Source: Deroplatys truncata (lineage: Eukaryota; Arthropoda; Insecta; Mantodea; Mantidae). Taken from it: a DNA stretch of 64,000 nucleotides. The DNA is taken from positions 216,791,290 through 216,855,289 of the forward strand of contig CM060990.1 of the NCBI GenBank assembly GCA_030765065.1, read 5' to 3'. A program made the translations under genes and the position numbers. Under the pieces are notes generated by a model, which made no database searches, was not told where the DNA came from, and saw nothing but the letters and a program-made list of their open reading frames with translations. Positions 1 through 11,829 of the stretch are shown piece after piece (within the stretch, counting starts at the first letter, position 1; every line of letters starts with the position of its first letter).

Positions 1-381
1 ACTTCTAGCAGATAGCTATAATGACAATGAAGTCTTGGCGACTTATTTAAAATATTGTTTATATATTTAATGTTCACGATGCTATACAGCACATTAGATG
101 GATCTAATTGGTTGACACTCCCGTTGTTATAAGATCTGACGAAATATACATACGGAGATCTAGCCCCCAAGTAACTTTCCCTTTCTTCCTGCTATACCCA
201 ACCAACGATATCGCAAAACACTGAACCGACGGGAAATAAAATTTAATGCATTGTTTTGAGTTTTCCAATGAGCATACAACACCTTTCAGTTCAGTAATAG
301 TTTTTGCAGCGTGTATGTCCGTGTGTTAAGCTCTCTAAACTGAAATGTGTAATATTTACATTTAATCCATACTTACATAAA
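1..381. other. AT-rich sequence without a recognisable gene
   Basis: I see no long reading frame, no tRNA-like fold and no clear repeat here. The stretch directly precedes the THAP-like fragment and could hold its upstream or untranslated sequence, but nothing in it shows this. Confidence 0.4.
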
Positions 382-650
382 ATGGTTTATTCCTGTGTAC
401 CATACTGTAAGGCAAAAAAAGAATGTGGCTAGTCATTCCATGCACTTCTAAAAGACGATGAACTGAAAACGAAATGGTGCATACTAATTTCTCGCCAAGG
501 AAACAAGCTAGGCTCTCTGTGGATACCAGGGCCAAGAACTGTGGTCTGTGACAGGCATTTCAAACAAACTGATTACAGCATCAGCACATCTACTAAGTGC
601 TACTTACTAAAGTTGTGCCATCAATATTTGAAGGATTCCCACCACATAAA
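382..650 (+). pseudogene. THAP-type zinc finger fragment, broken
   Basis: Translation from the ATG at 382 begins MVYSCVPYCKAKK, and later gives KTKWC and CDRHFK. This is the C-x3-C, conserved W and C-x2-H arrangement of the THAP DNA-binding domain, which binds DNA in chromatin regulators and in P-element transposases. A stop codon falls about 15 codons in. A shift near 610-620 is needed to reach the usual end of the domain (a PSIFEGFPPH-like stretch at about 618-645). Only this one domain is visible, so it is either a dead exon of a THAP gene or the N-terminus of a P-like transposase. No P-type transposase body follows. Confidence 0.6.
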
Positions 651-3373
651 ATGTGTTCAATCTTTAAGATGCTGAAACAAAAGAAACTGAAATGAAGAAA
701 CACTGAAATGGAAATGCATTTACATTTTCTTTCTCTTCCAAATCTATTTTTGCAAAATTGTGCTCCATCATGTCAAATTTATTATTTATGGTGTGGGCTA
801 GGCGTGGGGAAAGTACCATTGCTTACTAGATATTATAGGTATGTTAATTCTTCAGTGAGTAGGTACTAACATGATTTTCAAAGCATGCATATTTTATTAC
901 TGTATTATGCTGTTAAAATTAGGAAAGCAAAGTTTACAAGCCTTAACATCTAAATACCACTTATATGGGACCATTATACACCACTAACTCCAGAATTTTC
1001 GAATATGGTTAATACATCCTATATAACCTGATTTCTTCATAACTTTCATGTTCTGCATGCAATTCATTGGCAAGGTTTACAAGCTGCTTTAACCTTCATT
1101 ATACATCCCAGAGAACTTACGAAGGTATTTAATACGATTAGTAATCCTAAAAAACACAAATATACTATAGTTTCTTCTTAATTTCACAACGTAACTACAA
1201 TTCCTAATTAATCACTCATTTTCACAATTCCCAAATCTAGGTTGTGATCGAGCGATCCTAGAGGCAGTAAGTGCCAACACGTCCAGGTACTCGGTCAGGA
1301 TGGAGTTTACGCCAGTTTGTAATATCTAGTAAGCATAGAATGGTACAGTCAGCTTTAGGATTTTAGCAGCAATTGCTGTTTACTAGTAAAAGTGAGGAAT
1401 GGATATGGCTGAAGAGGAAGGTAAATATTTAGTGGTGTCAGAGCTTTGAAGAGAATATTGGGTTTTTGAAACTTTAATACTTTATCTAAGTGGCTAATCA
1501 CTTACTGAAGATTACAGACTGTAAAGAAAACATCTTTATATCCATAGAAATATAAAGAGAAGAATTTAAGAAGTCAAATAGTGCTCAGGTGTTCTCTGTT
1601 TCTATAATTTGTTATGAAATTTTAATTTTAAATATTAGCGCTCTGAAATTTTGATATACGTGTATATAATGTACATACACTTACTTCAATTCTTTTTAAG
1701 CACAGAATATTGCAATTGTCCTGTAGGAAATTCTATGTAGGTATTATGTTCAAACCCACGTTAAATGTTATGATTGCGTTGTTTCTAAATAAGGAAACGT
1801 GCACCTTTAGTGGGAATTCAAGGTAAGAAGGAACACTGCGAAATTCATGAGCCTGGATGTAGCAAGTTGAAGATGGAGAGAATTAGCAAATGAACTCATT
1901 TCCCACAATGTCTCAACCCACAAGACTATAAACTAAATGTTAAACGCTTATGGAGATTGCACCAGCAAAACAATGAGCGCCATAAACAAAGTGACTGAAG
2001 CAAAAAGCATTGAAAAAAATGATGCTGTAATATTCCATATTGTAATAGGTATTATCATTATTTTTGTTTCTCTTTATGGCTTTTTTTGCATTACTTTAGT
2101 CTTCATTGAAAACGTTAATAGTAACCTCCCGTGAATCGGGAACCTTTATATATATCAGAAATGCAAAAAACTAATAAACCTAAAATAAAAAGCAATTAGG
2201 AACTCAGGCTGCGAACGTTGGCTGCATCTCACTGGTTTTGAAGACCAACGTAATGCAGATTACCGCACTTGATAAAATGCTTAACAGAAGAAATCTGTCA
2301 TATTTGTTCCTTTAATGGAGTAGTTGATCTTTGAGGATTCTTATTAAATAAATATTAAAAAAAATGCTGTGCCTCTGATTTAAGAAATCACATTCACAAT
2401 CATTTGGCTGTCTCAGTAGGATGGAGTTAGGTACACAAATTGTCATGAGTGCCATTTCTCTGTAAACAAAATAAACCATTGGCTTAATATTCTCAATGCC
2501 TGAATTTGGAGGATAAGCAGGTGATTGAGAAGTGTTATGTTGATGCCTCAAGTGCAGTGGCTGACAGGTTATATAGAAATGTAGGTTTTTAGAAATGAGT
2601 TTATAATAAATTCCACATATGAACTCAAGTTTTAAAACAGTGCAGAACTCTCACATTTATGTCCTTAAGTAAATTTTGTAGCATTAGCTGACTTTTAGCG
2701 TATGTGATATAAAAGTGTGTCATTTTAGGGAACTATAATTTAGATGAAAATACATTATCTGTGTAAAATTGGTACAATAAATATATATTTGACTCTTAAG
2801 ACACAACCTAAATGGTTTCAAATAGAGAACAACTACTCTTAAACGTTGCTTTTAGTCTGTATAAGACTTTGAGTATATAGTTAAATATTAAGCAATTTTA
2901 TTAAAACTGCCATAAAGGAAATTAAGACATGCATTATTGTAATATAACATTGCTTGAAAGCAAAAATCTGCCAATTTTCCAAGGTTTTTAAAGGCATTCC
3001 AGTCATGGGAGTAACATTCATAGAAATTTATTTACCTATTATATTTTATTCTTTAATACCCTTCAATTTAATTAATCCAAATTATGTTGTACGTTTATTG
3101 TTCATGTACTCTTTAACTGAGGTATTTGCATTTATTCTATAATTATACTTCTGAGGAATGCCATGCTTTCATTATTGTTATGAGTGTGATTATGATGGTT
3201 AGTCATATGTTCCGAATATTACGTGAAAGCATCAGTCTTAGCAAATCTGTATACTTTTTTGAAGAAAGGAGAAACATAGATGAAGACAAAAATGCATATT
3301 AGGAAATATCTGTTTTGAATAGAATAAAAAAAGATTGCATTTGCGACAGGTGTGATATTGTGCACTACAAATA
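651..3373. other. AT-rich intergenic sequence, no gene supported
   Basis: About 2.7 kb with only short open frames, none longer than about 80 codons. One at 1937-2134 contains a hydrophobic stretch but has no homology I recognise and a poor codon pattern. I found no terminal repeats, tRNA-like box A/box B pair or microsatellite of note. Confidence 0.4.
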
Positions 3374-3880
3374 TAGGGTTGACACACCAGTTGTTGACCA
3401 CTATGACATATTTCCTTTGAAACTAAACTATCCAGCGCGCATATGATGTTTACTCTTCTTGCAGTAGGTTTATGAACTTACCACCTAAGATTATAAAACA
3501 TAGAAAGAGGAAGTAACGTAATAGCTTGTTTAAAAGTGTTGTTGTGTAGTAGGTTGTGATGAAAGCTGTTGCATATAGCACATGGTATTTAGTTAGCTTC
3601 TGGATATCACCCCTCATCTACTTGCATATATGTGAGTAGCTTTGGTTTCAGTTGTAAATCTAAGATGATGTTCTGTGGTAGTATTTTAAATAACACTACC
3701 ACAATTTTAGTGTGTTTTAAATGTTATAGTGCAGGTGTACATGTATTGGTTCAGAATATATTAGCATGTACCATAAGTTGACCAGTAGTGGTCAAACACT
3801 GGTTTACTCAAAAGTATCAGTAGTTGCTCATGTAAGTAGTTAGTAAAATAAGTTTATTGTATGCTTACAGCTTATCAAAC

Positions 3881-4266
3881 ATGGGCCCAAAGTAGATGAC
3901 CCCCATTGGAACAGTGTCAGATGTTGCAAAAGATAACAGAGTTAACCCATTTACAAATGGAAAACCAGGAAGGAAGTGGTTTACATTGTTCATGATAAAA
4001 CATCCTCAACTCCCAGAATGACCTGAGGTAGTTAATAAAGCTTGAGCATGTGTATCAGAAATGGCAATCCGGGCATGGTTTGATGAACTGAAATATTTTG
4101 TATAGACTGAAGGTCATGAGAACATGTTTGATGACCTAACGTGTATGTCTAAGGCCTTGTTTTGGCCCTGAGGGGCTGCAAAAACTTATGAAATTAAATG
4201 TGACAAGGAGTTGATTACTGTGTTAGCTACATTTCAGGCATGTGGTGTTATTCTTCCCTCAATGAT
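3881..4266 (+). pseudogene. pogo/Tigger-like transposase, 5' half
   Basis: Starts ATGGGCCCAAAG, matching the start of the copy at 20512 on the other strand. It continues through the region equivalent to the DNA-binding and pre-catalytic part (RHPEL, AIRAWFNEL, DESGF and VLATFQ in the better copy). The frame is broken many times by stops and indels, and roughly 200 bases just after the start are missing. It ends at the inversion breakpoint inside the DDE domain. Members of this family are cut-and-paste transposases of the Tc1/mariner-pogo group. Confidence 0.65.
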
Positions 4267-4497
4267 TAATAGGGTTAACATAGCAGTATTGCACCATTTA
4301 GCAAAATTTTTCAATTCGATATCTTTGACATCTGGGAATCACAGTTAGGTTTAATTGATTCTTTCAAAAGTTACCAATTGAATTATAGAGTAAAAAATAA
4401 TGAATACCTAAAGCCTGTTTCAAAAATAAATAAATTGCAATAGAAAGTGATAACTTGTCCATAGTTGATCACCATGTCCAGATATTGATCTAAACTG

Positions 4498-5562
4498 GTT
4501 TCACTTTAAGTTTAAAGGAGTTGTAGACAAAACCACGTGACGAGAGCACCTCATTGGCTGGTAGGCAAACTACAACTTTTCCCACTTAGCATGTCGTCGC
4601 TTTCCCTACATAAAACAGTTTGATTCAGATCGTAAGATTTTGTGGTTATTCTCTTGCAGAGAAATTTGAAAAAGTCCATTATTGTAATAGTTAAATTTAT
4701 GAAATAAAATGTGTTTGTTCAGATTCACCTATAACTAAATGAACCGTTACAGCAGAGGGTTTAAGAGCTTATGCACAGGCGCTGTGGTTCATTTCCGGTT
4801 TCCGGATAAGTCACCAGTGTACTTTAGCAACGTGTTGAGAAAATGAGTCATGGCTGAGAATCCTCTGCCACTGTGGAAAACATAAATGTTGGAAATGGAA
4901 AGAAGACAATTGTGTTAAATGCTTTTAACAAATTCTGTGAGAAGTACACAAATTTAATCAGCAATGAATGTGGTTGGCCATTATTTAGCAATAATTGGCC
5001 TTCTTTGTTAGTGATGCAGAATTGTTGCTTGGATTGCTTGGGTCATGTTTGTTTTATGTGGTTTTCTAACCTATAGTGCTAATCATTTTTCTTAACTTGT
5101 TGACTCATAAAAGGTTGCAGCAAAAGTGGTATAGTGATATTAGTCCTTAAATGAATGATTTCTAAAGCTTAAAGTTAAGAACAGTTTAAGCCAGTTGAAT
5201 CTTTGATCGCAGATGCCGAACTGTTCAGATACAACATTTATTTGTCTACCCTTAGTATTATGTGTTAGAAGTTTAGGATGTAAGGCAAAATATAGGAATA
5301 AGACATACAATGTTTAAAAGCTAATGATCCCCAAGCTGCGCAATATACTGTATTCACATTCTGTCAAGCAATTTTTTCTCATGGGTACTTTGTTCCCATC
5401 ATCCTCCACATGGTGCTGCCATGTGCTCGGCGGAGTGATACATTTAAGTTTTGTTTACTTCTCCTTTCAAGTTATAGTGAAAAAGGTTTAGTCCCTGCCT
5501 TCAATGCACATTTAGGACAAGCATATCAATTAAGGTACTACTTATGGTTATTCACTTTTATT
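4498..5562. other. extra 1.06 kb inside the inverted pogo-like half
   Basis: The sister copy joins the equivalents of 4497 and 5563 directly (around 17388-17395), so this block is either an insertion here or a deletion there. It holds no convincing gene. The open frames at 4873 and 5410 are short and have no recognisable motif. I found no terminal repeats or target duplication at its edges. Confidence 0.45.
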
Positions 5563-5579
5563 AAGATTAATCACATTGA

Positions 5580-7187
5580 TTACAGTATAATAATGGTAAC
5601 TAAATTTGAAAACAAATTAGGCTTATTCATACTTAACATAGTATTAGGTTAGCTACTTTTCTTCAACATCAATTTTATATAAAAAGTGCTATGATATACT
5701 GTCCTGGGTATTCTGAATACTAGGTTGTGGTAGAACTGATATTATATCACTCAAATCTCCCACAAAAATGTCATCTTTCTGTAAGTTGAATGTTTATGGA
5801 CTGGCTTATATCCCATAATTTTGACCTCACACTGGTTTTGCATTTCTTGAACTGCACAAACATGTAGGGAACAGTGCTGGTTTTCCCTGACATAACTAAC
5901 CATTACAAAAACACCCGGAATATCATTGTTTTTACTTGGCAGATTTAGTACATCACTTGTTTCATCACTACTTATTAATTGGGCTAGGCCTATACCTACA
6001 TTATTATGTGAGGAATCTTGAAGCTGAATAATATTTACTTCCTCTGATCTTTCACTCTCTTCAGGTTTCCTTTTCATGGACTGTGATTTAGTTGTGGGTT
6101 TACCTTGGCCACATTTTGTTTCAGATTTTTTAGCTTGTTTTGCCTCTCCTTTTATTCTTTTTCTTCTTTCTTTTTTTTTCCAGTATTTTAACCAGTTGGA
6201 AGATGCGGCATGGAGTAGTCATAATTTTTTTCTTGCTATGGACTTCTTTAGAGATTATACTGTTTGCAAAAGTGGACTGATACTCTGAAGCCACCTTGTG
6301 TAGAAATAATTACTGAGTGAGCATTACTAGTAATTGTTGCACGTTCATTCATGCCAGTTTTGTGAATGTTGACCAAAGTATTCTTCTCCTGGGTCTTGAG
6401 TGCCATGATTGCTATAGGGTTGATTGTGGTTTGCAAGACTCATGTGTGATTCATCGTCTTTCATAGGCTCTTTCTGTTTCCCAACATTCTGAATGGTGTA
6501 CATAAGCCTTGTCTAAAGCTTCAGCCACAGTATGAACAGTTCCTTTGCTGATTCTTCACCATTCCATACTCCTCCATTTGCTGCTTCTCTAAACTTTTCA
6601 GCCATTATTGATTTTATTGCTGATTCTATATACAGGAGATGCTCAACAGAAAAATTAGCAGGTTTGCAAGTTTCACCTGAATTACGAGATTCATGACTCA
6701 TACGGCATTCATAATCCACAGCATGAGCATTATATGGATATAAGCTACTTTTATGAAATCCATTTTTAATAGTATCTGCAGTGGTTCTCTATTCCAGTGC
6801 TTTCTTGAGCAAAGGGCAAACAGCGCCCTTGCCGCACATCTTTTGTTTTTCGCTTCCATTCTGCTACAAGATTTGACCAACCTGTGTTCAGAACTCGAAA
6901 GATAGAGACATCAGCATGCTGAGCAGGTGAGATGTGTTAGGCAGGAGGGCATATAGAAAAATGCCATTATCAGCACACAATTTACTTACATTATATGCAA
7001 GGTGGGATCGATGATCATGTATTACAAATAAAACTGGTAGTTTAATTTCATGTTTCCTGAGCCAAGGAATGAAAATGTTAGCCATGTAACCATAAAATGC
7101 TTGACCTGTCATTCACTTTCAATTCTTCCTATACACCACTCATTTATATTCTGCACAATGTAACCTGGAATCCTTTCATATGGATGT
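5580..7187 (-). pseudogene. pogo/Tigger-like transposase, 3' half, inverted
   Basis: Minus-strand pieces show the C-terminal half of the DDE nuclease: FIPWLRKHEIKLPVLFVI, then the HDHRSH stretch where an aspartate-containing DGHxSH is usual, CADNGIFLYALLPNTSHLL, and a tail domain with PEESERSEE and SSDETSDVLNLP. It matches, piece for piece, the copy at 17400-20512. Stops and shifts interrupt it at several points. The family normally moves DNA flanked by TA duplications. This copy cannot encode a working protein because its two halves face each other. Confidence 0.7.
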
Positions 7188-7190
7188 ACC

Positions 7191-8004
7191 TAACTTAATC
7201 CAGAAAGAAGGTAATGTTCATGAACGTGGCAACAGTTTCATATAACAATATAGGCCTGTGTGATCTTAGTAAAATTATTTCTGAAGGCTATGACTTCATT
7301 AAGTAAGTTTGTAATTAGCACAATGAAAGCTTTATGATAGATTTGGTGACACCCATTACAGAGATCACCATTTAATCTACCTATAAACAACACAAATTAT
7401 CACTGATCTTTAACATAATTGTGAATGTAACTACTCAAATTTCATTTGGCTGCTATTGTTAACTGGGTCACAAATGCTTTTAATAATAATGGAAATGTTC
7501 ACAGCTGATATGTAAATTTTATTTGCCTTTGGCCCAAAAGAGAAACTGCCGCTTCAATGCAGGAATTCAGTTGAGCTTCATGCCTCACCACATCAGTAGC
7601 AATAACCTCAGCATAGTAAAAGAATTTGCTTATTTGGTTGGGCTTTGCTGCATCTTTGTGGTTAACTTGAAAACATACTTGTACAGAGTCATACAACAGA
7701 ATATCTCAGATAGTGAAGTCCTCATTGGCCACTGCTGTTCAAGTTCTGAATTGCAGGTGATTCAGGTTTTTCAGTGGATAATTGTTTCATCAAACAGCAT
7801 TGCTTCTGTGTTTCTCTATCATGTCTCTTCAGATTTTGTTTGGTTTTGCCTATTATTTTTATATTGCTTTTTATCTTTTAATTTCTTTTCAAGACTAGCC
7901 ATTACTTGCAAAAAAAAGAAATTAATTACCAATTGCAAAGATATGGGCAAAATTTTGTGAATTAGACTTATAATCTGTATTTGCAAAAGCTTATTTTTCT
8001 AACT
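7191..8004. other. sequence between pogo-like element and dispersed repeat
   Basis: Mostly without recognisable content. It contains the minus-strand open stretch listed separately at 7499-7696. The plus-strand frame at 7523-7960 has the leucine/phenylalanine-rich look of an antisense shadow. Confidence 0.35.
7499..7696 (-). pseudogene. unrecognised gene fragment
   Basis: Sixty-five codons read YDSVQVCFQVNHKDAAKPNQ, then ISKFFYYAEVIATDVV, RHEAQLNSC and LLGQRQIKFTYQL. The composition is that of a soluble helical protein rather than random AT-rich sequence. Just upstream on the same strand, in other frames, lie a lysine-rich piece (MASLEKKLKDKKQYKNN) and a STEKPESPAIQN piece, which suggests one longer coding sequence broken by stops and shifts. 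It could be a processed pseudogene of a host gene or part of a transposon. I do not recognise the family. Confidence 0.3.
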
Positions 8005-8330
8005 TATTCATGTTGAATTATACATTTGCAGAAGTAAATTCATTACACATTTCGTTGTCAATACAAGGGGGATCCAGGAGACCAAAGTGATAGTCAAATA
8101 TTGAAAAGTGGGTTGCTATATCCTGGCCATAGAATTCCATAATCTATCCATGTAATTGCGAGAAATAACTGAAAATTGACAGGACTTGAAAAGAATGACG
8201 AAGTATTGAACAATTCAAACTTTTAATAATGCATATCTCAGATATGGCTTATACTACAAGAAAAGATGTATAATGTAAATTGTGTTTTAGAAAGATCTAC
8301 ATTTTTTGTGGAGTACGTTTTCGTCTATTG
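8005..8330. repeat. dispersed repeat D, left part
   Basis: This stretch aligns with 18545-18830, the insert inside the second pogo-like copy. Shared words include TTGCAGAA, TTACACATTTC and ATTGCGAGAAAYAACTGAAAA. Its continuation appears at 15960-16175, so the repeat was split by the material between. Confidence 0.5.
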
Positions 8331-9124
8331 CTTAACGTTTATTAGTTATGAGTCATTCCATATCAAGTCGCACGAATTTCCACAAAATCTGACCATGTCT
8401 CTGATTCACTTCAAATTTTGTCCATGGATTACAAAAGCAAAGTGAATAAAGCTGCACACCTTTCCACCTTTAAATTAGAATATGTCACAGGTGATAAGTG
8501 ATAAAATTTTGTTATAAAGTGCAATGCAAAGCTTAATATTTAATCTTTTACTTACTATTTATTATAATTGGTATAATTATTTACATTAATTTTTATAATC
8601 CAAACATTTAATATCCCTATTAACCCCCAAGTTTAAATTTCTATAAAAATTATAAATAAATTACTCATAGTTTTTTAATATATATTTATATAAAACAAAG
8701 ATGGGTTACTGTATAGTTAATTTTAAATAAAATAACTTACGAAGTGGTGCGTAGCAGGTTTCCAGTGTGGCGCAGCTGGAGAGTAGCACAAGCAGTCTCA
8801 TTGGATGCTTTGTCAACTGTTCACAGCACTTTAGTTGCACTAGTTCGTTCACATGTAACTTAAATTTGGCATACAGTTGAGTAACATTTGAACTTCCAAT
8901 CTTATCATACTGGAGACAACTACAATTTAAATGTGCACTTTTTCCGCTTCAGGCTCAAGTGAACACCATCTGGTTATTATTGCATTATTGGTTGATGGAA
9001 TAAATGAATTTAGCCCTAAGGTATCAGGGATCCCTTTCACATTGCTGTATCTTGTCTTAAAATGGTCACTATGTTCAAAACCGCTTCTGGATTATTCACG
9101 ACTTTGGCACTTTGTAGCACACAA

Positions 9125-9334
9125 TCACTTATCAGTGGGTGATACTTTGATTTTTTTGTTTTTCCCAACACGCATCACATAGTTTATGTCTGGTGACAAA
9201 GTTAAGTTCTCCGTTTTTAAGCTTGTAAGCATATTGCAGGTAACTAAGCTAAATGATTTCTGCCTTGTGTTATACATGGAAACATTAAGTGGATTGAAGC
9301 AGTAGTCATAGCTACGTTTCTTCTTTTCACTCAT
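9125..9334 (-). CDS. short N-terminal fragment of an unidentified protein
   Basis: Sixty-nine codons beginning MSEKKKRSYDYCFNPL, then LSPDINYVMRVGKNKKIKV. The basic start with a cysteine and Asn-Pro-Leu resembles N-termini of some uncharacterised invertebrate transposase-like proteins, but the similarity is weak. It lies inside the GTCATTCCA-ended element, which fits a remnant of that element's own gene. No continuation is readable. Confidence 0.3.
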   Translation of the reverse strand: MSEKKKRSYDYCFNPLNVSMYNTRQKSFSLVTCNMLTSLKTENLTLSPDINYVMRVGKNKKIKVSPTDK

Positions 9335-9908
9335 TATGCACTTTCAGAAATCACAGAGCTAAGAATGAACTTCTAACGCAAAAGCTGAACACAAACTAAC
9401 ATTTATAATGAAACAGCGGAGAGAGGTTTTATAGAATATCAGATTCCAGTTGCTAAGTTACACAGAACACCAGAAGTGATAGCCTATCACGTTCGTGCTG
9501 CTGAAGTATAAAGCTCTGTCAACAGTCTGTTCTAAAACCCTATGCGCTAACACACATAAACTGTTGAAAAGCGTACTTCTAAGAAAGATCCCATTGTGAT
9601 ATTAACAGATTTAAAACGAAATATATCACAGATTCCTCCTATATTTTTTCCAGATTTTAATATTAGGGGGTTAAATATGGTGTTTAAAATATTCATACTT
9701 AAAAAGGTGATGTTTTTTTTCCCCCGAAAAAAAAGTATTTTATATAAGGAAAATCACAATAGTTTTATCTACAAAACAACGTATTCTTCTTATCCCTGAC
9801 CATTCTTTATTCTGAGAATAAATTACTTTTATGTAACATTGTGCATGTGTAAGAAAAATGTTAAGCTGTAAATACTGAAATAATTTAATTTTCTGCAAAA
9901 TATAAAAT

Positions 9909-10545
9909 CCCCCCAGGGGCTCACCTTATGTGAGTACGGGTTAGGCGCACCCGGGGTACCCGAACCTTTCATAGCCATTTTCACCCATTCATCCCCGTCC
10001 GGTCGAGGTGGGTTCGTTCTCGTGACCGGGGGACTCAAGGTAGGCTCTCGTGCGTTCTGTGCATTTCATTCCTTGTCGCCCCTCGCCATCGTTTCTTTCT
10101 TTTCTTCTATTTATGCACATTTCGCCCCACGCCCATTCATTTACACATCTCTTTTACTTCTTCGCCGGCCTACCTTGAGTGCGAAACGCCCACACACTTT
10201 TAGTTTCTTTTAACCTTTTATTTTAATCCTCCGTGGACACAGCCTGACGGACACCCGCGCACTGGGTGCGCAGCTGGGTGAGTGGGTAATGGCGTCATCC
10301 CCACCACCCGGGGTCGTCATGTAGGGTTTGTGTTCGTATCTGCTGTTCAACTGCAGTCCCGCGGGGGGGCCATTGCATGAGCTGCTGACTTCTGACGGCG
10401 ATTGGGTCCCTCTGTCTATGTTCTGGGAGGTGTGACCCTGGGGTGAGATAGGTATAGATAGGCCACTCATCCAAGCCGGGGTAACGCCCGGGAAGTCAGA
10501 GCCCGAGGTCGGAGACGGTTGCAATGGTGGAGGATTTATTTCGCT
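9909..10545 (+). promoter_or_regulatory. 5' leader of the non-LTR retrotransposon
   Basis: GC-rich 5' untranslated sequence between the target duplication and ORF1. In full-length elements of this type the internal RNA polymerase II promoter lies at the very 5' end. I infer the same here but see no defining motif other than the conserved-looking C-run start. Confidence 0.5.
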
Positions 10546-11763
10546 ATGGAGCACCCTTTCTCCATTACTAACAACAAGCGCCGAAAAGTCTATGTAACGG
10601 AAGTAGCACCGCCGACATCTGGTTGTTACTTGGTCATTTCACGAACAGAAGAAGGACAAAGTTTTGAGAAGGTGAACCCTTTCATTATTCAGAAGGGCAT
10701 TGATGCTATTGCAGGTGCGGTTCAGTCCTGCACTCGTCTTCGAATTGGTTCCTTGTTGGTTCAAACCAAAACTGAACAGCAAAGTACGTCCTTGTTGCGC
10801 GCCACGCTTCTCCACGGTTATCCTATCCGTGTCGAGAAGCACCGCACCTTGAATTCCTGTTGAGGCGTCATTACCACCCATTGCCTCGATGGTATGTCGG
10901 ACGAAGAACTAGTCGGCTATCTTTCTGATCAAAAGGTGACAGCTGTTCATCGAGTGCAGGCAAAACGCGACGGAATTTTGGTACCAACTCGTACCCTGTT
11001 TATCACTTTCGACGGCGTCGATCTGCCCACGAGTCTTTCAGCAGGGTACGAGCGTATTGCTGTGAGGCCCTATATACCTAGACCTCTGCGTTGTTTCAAA
11101 TGTCAACGTTTTGGGCATACGCAAGTCTCCTGTAAGAGTACCGTTACCATCTGTGCCTCATGTAGCCAGCCGTCACACGAAGGTACCTGTACCACAGCCC
11201 CCGTCTGCGTTAACTGCAAAGGGTCTCATTCTGCGTCATTTGCCGACTGTCCGCGGTACTTGGACGAGAAGGCGATCCAGGAGATCCGGGTAAAGGAAAA
11301 ACTCTCCTTCACTGAAGCCCGGAGGCGTTACCATGCGCGCCACCCTTCACTCCTGCGATCTGGCACATTTAGTTCTGTTGTTGCCTCGCCAGTACCACGA
11401 GTAGATGCCGAAACTCAGACCTGGACCATGACTGCATTAACCGCCACTACCATCCGGCCGTCCATTAAAGCTACTGTTACCAAGCCCTATAAACCTGGTC
11501 CAAAGTCAATGAAGTCGCAAGCCGCTGAAAAGAAACCCAAGCAGAAACTTCGTAGGGAAGATTTTCTGAAGGACCCTCCGCGTGCGCGCGGTAAGAAAAG
11601 TTCACCTCCTCGGAGGTCGCAGTCCCAGGAAGCTCCTGGGACAAGCCTCGCTCAGCGTCCCCCTTCACCCATCACCACCCAGAACCGATTCACGGCTCTT
11701 GAATCGGTTTCTGGCTCTGAGCGCGTGGGCCCTCCCTTCGAGGAGGCTATGGAGTCTGACTGA
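10546..11763 (+). pseudogene. ORF1, gag-like nucleic-acid-binding protein
   Basis: 406 codons from the ATG at 10546, with one in-frame TGA at 10861-10863, the kind of change a CGA-to-TGA mutation would produce. The middle holds three zinc knuckles in a row: CFKCQRFGHTQVSC, CASCSQPSHEGTC and CVNCKGSHSASFADC. The tail is basic and proline-rich. ORF1 proteins coat the element RNA and act as chaperones in target-primed reverse transcription. An alternative ATG at 10524 opens a different frame (MVEDLFRYGAPF) that joins the same region only after a shift, so the true start is uncertain. Confidence 0.85.
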
Positions 11764-11829
11764 CTCCATACCAAAAGCCCGAGCCCAAAGGTTAAACCAA
11801 AGGTAATTTTAAGCCGCCCTTCTAAGTAG

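Larger units (their letters stand above)
3376..7190. mobile_element. pogo/Tigger-like DNA transposon with inverted 3' half
   Basis: The left end starts GGGTTGACACACCAG after a TA at 3374-3375 and matches the 5' end of the copy at 17184-21021. Sequence collinear with that copy's coding strand runs to about 4266 (reading ...TTCTTCCCTCAATGAT). At 4269-4270 a TA is followed by GGGTTAACATAGCAG, which is the other terminus of the element reading the opposite way. From there to about 7190 the sequence is the 3' half of the same element on the minus strand, ending at the codon position where the left part stopped. The two parts together make one whole element with its distal half flipped. Confidence 0.75.

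Noticed and set aside
1937-2134. Short frame with a hydrophobic segment
   Set aside because: Sixty-five codons in AT-rich sequence, where random isoleucine/phenylalanine stretches are expected, and no homologue that I recognise.
7523-7960. Plus-strand frame of 145 codons
   Set aside because: It overlaps the protein-like minus-strand stretch and is cysteine/phenylalanine/leucine-rich, as antisense of lysine- and glutamine-rich sequence tends to be.
10210-10554. Minus-strand frame of 114 codons overlapping the 5' end of the I-like element
   Set aside because: It lies in the GC-rich leader opposite the element's own genes and is a proline/serine-rich antisense shadow.
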